A stretch of 64,000 nucleotides of DNA from Robiginitomaculum sp. Its GTDB lineage: Bacteria; Pseudomonadota; Alphaproteobacteria; Caulobacterales; Maricaulaceae. Shown piece after piece: positions 61,865 to 64,000 of this stretch. The notes below the pieces were generated by a model, which did no database searches, was not told the DNA's origin, and worked only from the letters and a program-made list of their open reading frames with translations. Numbering within the stretch: position 1 is the first letter of the stretch; each line of letters opens with the position of its first letter. Where the stretch lies: contig JAJFFP010000030.1 of the NCBI GenBank assembly GCA_021776595.1, forward strand, positions 1 to 64,000, given 5' to 3'. The translations under genes were made by a program, and so were the position numbers.

Positions 61865-64000
61865 TTAATTCTCCGCCAGGAGCCTGAGCTGAATTTGAGA
61901 TCCTTTATATTCGTAAAACTCCTTAACTTCGGTCGCGCGGCATTTCTCCAACAGTAATATGGCGCCTTCCGGGTCACCATCCACCAATCGTTTGTTGGCG
62001 GCATAAAAGTAGGCTTCGCACAGTTGCCGATTTTGGGTCGTCTCGTCATCCGCCTGAGCCGCCAAAATCAGGCCTTCTTCATCGATATCATCCAGAAAGA
62101 ACCGGGCCAGGACGGAATACCAGTCTCCCTCTTTTTCGCCCGCACGATTTTCATACTGAGAGCGCAACCCCTTTTCGCCTTCGATTCTCTGGCCCAATTG
62201 CCCATTGGCCAACCATATCCAGAGATTGGAATAGTCCCGTGCTTCGCCTTCAAGGTCCAGTTGGAGGCTTTTCTCAAGATCTTGCAGAGCCTCGTCGGAT
62301 TTTTTCAGAACCAGATAATAAAACGCCCGTTGGACATAGATTTGTGGGTTATCAGGGTGCAGGGAAAGAATGTTTGAAAAATCTGCGATGGCGCCCTCGG
62401 TATCGTCGATCTCCAGAAGGCCTTCAGCCCGGCGCAAATAGGCTTCGGCGGAGTTGGGTTGAAGCCTCAAAACTTCCGTAAAGTCCTTAATAGCGCCCGC
62501 GAAGTCGCCGGTTCTTAGTTTGGCCAGCCCCCGGCTGCCCCAGGTTTTCACATCGGTGACGCCATCGACAAGTATCAGATTGAAGTCGTTAATCGCTCCC
62601 CGGTAATCCTCGATTTCAATTTTCAACTGCCCTCGCCAGGACAACCATTGCGGCGAATCCGGTTCCAATTCCAAAGCCAAGTCGAGATCGGTTATAGCTT
62701 TTTCCACTTCTCCCTTAAATCCCATGACCAAACCGCGGGCGGCGAAAGAGCTGGCCTCATCGGGATTCAGACCGATGGCTTTATTGAAATCGGCCAGGGC
62801 ATCGTCAAACTTGTTCAATTGGACAAAGGCATTGCCTCTGGCCAAATAACCGTTGGGTTCTTCCGGCGCCAATAATATCACCTCATCCAAATCCGCCACT
62901 GCGCCGGATAAATCCTCTTTTTTCATCCTCGCGTTGGCCCTTCCGCCAAAAGCGCCGGGATTTTTCGGTTCGATACGGATCGCCTCGGAATAATCCTCGA
63001 TACCGCCATCGGGATTACCCGTCTCGGTTTTTATTAAACCTCGCGCCATCAATGCCTCGACATGCTCCGGCATCAACCGCAAGGTCTCGTTATAATCCGT
63101 CACGGCGCCCTCGAAATCTTGAGTGAAAAGCTTGGCGTTGCCCCGCTCGAAGTAGAGTTGGCCCGATTCCGAATCCAACTTGATGACCTCATCGTAATTT
63201 GAAATAGCGGAGCGCCAATATTTCAGTTCATAATAAACCCGGGCCCTCGAAAGTAACGCCTCCAGACTGGCCGGGCCGGCCTCAAAATACCGGTTAATAT
63301 CGACCAGTGCGGCCTCCAGATCGCCGAACTGAACCAATGCCTTGCCTCTTTTCAAATAGGCATAAAAGTAATGGGGATCTGCCTTGATCGCCCTGTTGTA
63401 ATCGGTGTTGGCCCGGATGATGTCTCCCGATTTTTCCCAGGCCATGCCCCGGCTCACATAAGCCGCCGCATTGAGAGGTTCATGCTGAATCACGGCGGAA
63501 TAATCCTCGATCGCTCCGGCATAGTCTTCCAACGCCATTTTTGCCTCTGCTCTTTTCGTAAAAGCCTCCGGCCAGTCCGGCCAAAGCCGGATTGCTTCCG
63601 AATAATCTTCCACGCTGCCCGCAAGATCCCCGCTGTTACCCTTGGCCCGGGCTCTGTTGTAGTAGGCGTTGGCCACCAGAGGCCCCTGCTCGAAAGCCTC
63701 CCGGTAATCACCCAAAGCTCCTTGCAAATCCCCCTTTTTCGCCTTCATCGAGGCGTTCTCGATCGTATCTTCCACATTTTCCAATTCGAGAGAAATCACC
63801 TCCGTAAAATCCTCGATGGCTTTCCCGTAATCCCCCGCTCCCATACGCGACATGCCTCTCAACAAAAGGGCCTGGCTCCAATGCGGGCGTTTCCTCGCGG
63901 CCATGGAAAAGGCCTCCGCGGCATCGGCGTAATCGCGGGCCTCGTAATGATCTTCACCCAGAGCGTAGTAATGCTCTGCCGAGTTTTGTGGGCTGATAGC
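61865..64000 (-). CDS. Large tetratricopeptide-repeat protein (5' end outside window)
   Basis: At least 711 residues made almost entirely of TPR units, about 18-19 of them, each following a GD...A..DY..AI.L.P pattern, e.g. GDLAGSVEDYSEAIRLWPDW and GNPDGGIEDYSEAIRIEPKN. The frame does not begin at the ATG at 63904: it stays open through 63905-64000, encoding more TPR-like sequence (EHYYALGEDHYEARDYADAA), so the true start lies beyond the edge. No signal peptide can therefore be judged. The C-terminal 130 residues are less regular. Likely a scaffold; partners unknown. Confidence 0.93.
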   Translation of the reverse strand, partial: AISPQNSAEHYYALGEDHYEARDYADAAEAFSMAARKRPHWSQALLLRGMSRMGAGDYGKAIEDFTEVISLELENVEDTIENASMKAKKGDLQGALGDYREAFEQGPLVANAYYNRARAKGNSGDLAGSVEDYSEAIRLWPDWPEAFTKRAEAKMALEDYAGAIEDYSAVIQHEPLNAAAYVSRGMAWEKSGDIIRANTDYNRAIKADPHYFYAYLKRGKALVQFGDLEAALVDINRYFEAGPASLEALLSRARVYYELKYWRSAISNYDEVIKLDSESGQLYFERGNAKLFTQDFEGAVTDYNETLRLMPEHVEALMARGLIKTETGNPDGGIEDYSEAIRIEPKNPGAFGGRANARMKKEDLSGAVADLDEVILLAPEEPNGYLARGNAFVQLNKFDDALADFNKAIGLNPDEASSFAARGLVMGFKGEVEKAITDLDLALELEPDSPQWLSWRGQLKIEIEDYRGAINDFNLILVDGVTDVKTWGSRGLAKLRTGDFAGAIKDFTEVLRLQPNSAEAYLRRAEGLLEIDDTEGAIADFSNILSLHPDNPQIYVQRAFYYLVLKKSDEALQDLEKSLQLDLEGEARDYSNLWIWLANGQLGQRIEGEKGLRSQYENRAGEKEGDWYSVLARFFLDDIDEEGLILAAQADDETTQNRQLCEAYFYAANKRLVDGDPEGAILLLEKCRATEVKEFYEYKGSQIQLRLLAEN

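Noticed and set aside
61865-64000. Tandem TPR coding repeats considered as a CRISPR or DNA satellite array
   Set aside because: The periodicity is at protein level, about 102 bases, with divergent codons and no constant direct repeats or spacers.

Overview
The window comes from an alphaproteobacterial chromosome of roughly even base composition. The block rho-hemJ-hemH-hemE | ppsR-maf-aroE-coaE-dnaQ, with secB, a Tim44-like gene, mltA, smr and hslVU beyond it, is the arrangement that flanks the replication origin in alphaproteobacteria such as Caulobacter. CpdR, a CtrA-type site, an alphaproteobacterial TIGR02302/DUF4175 protein and a BigR-type sulfide regulator point the same way. I cannot assign an order from sequence alone.

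Layout. 1-3.8 kb: partial DUF6489-like gene, dienelactone hydrolase, glutathione S-transferase, rho. 3.3-5.7 kb: hemJ, hemH and hemE on the minus strand. 5.75-6.13 kb: AT-rich gene-free stretch with DnaA boxes and a full CtrA palindrome, the likely origin; genes on both sides mostly run away from it. 6.1-14.8 kb: the ppsR-maf-aroE-coaE-dnaQ run, secB, Tim44-like, mltA, smr, and hslVU behind a heat-shock-like promoter. 14.8-20.2 kb: EAL/GGDEF protein, adenosine kinase-like enzyme, paraoxonase-like protein and a divergent Rieske oxygenase. 20.3-22.4 kb: a MerR-controlled outer-membrane protein/MerP-like/MerT-like cluster without a mercuric reductase. 22.4-28.4 kb: hisN-like phosphatase, XRE regulator, typA, a small RNA gene of the alpha-r8/MmgR kind, an N-formylglutamate amidohydrolase, cpdR, tRNA-Val and a DUF4908-like secreted protein. 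28.4-44.1 kb: a collapsed epimerase gene, Sel1/SPOR protein, M20 and M6 peptidases, a PAS-LuxR-alpha/beta-hydrolase fusion, PhoD, an RluD-type synthase, TIGR02302, mnmC and motA. 44.4-48.8 kb: two small secreted proteins, an MFS exporter behind a 16-bp palindrome, a lytic transglycosylase, a DUF1194 protein and rpmJ.

The last third holds four modular systems. At 48.8-51.8 kb a class II aldolase, an SDR, a cupin and MtnA form a back-to-back set that looks like a variant of the methylthioadenosine/5'-deoxyadenosine salvage (DHAP shunt). At 52.4-54.2 kb a DUF442 phosphatase-like protein and a persulfide dioxygenase-like enzyme face a BigR/SqrR regulator whose two cysteines are 66 residues apart, a sulfide/persulfide response unit. 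At 54.1-59.7 kb a cobalamin riboswitch heads btuB-btuF-btuC-btuD-fkbM, a vitamin B12 uptake operon. At 59.8-64 kb a threonine-synthase-like enzyme, a PhyH-type dioxygenase and a long TPR protein run in one direction; the TPR gene continues past the end of the window.

No insertion sequence, prophage, CRISPR array or rRNA was seen. The observations most worth pursuing are the origin architecture, the aldolase/SDR/cupin/MtnA cluster, the small RNA, the mer-like cluster without merA, and the LuxR-hydrolase fusion that has lost its serine nucleophile.
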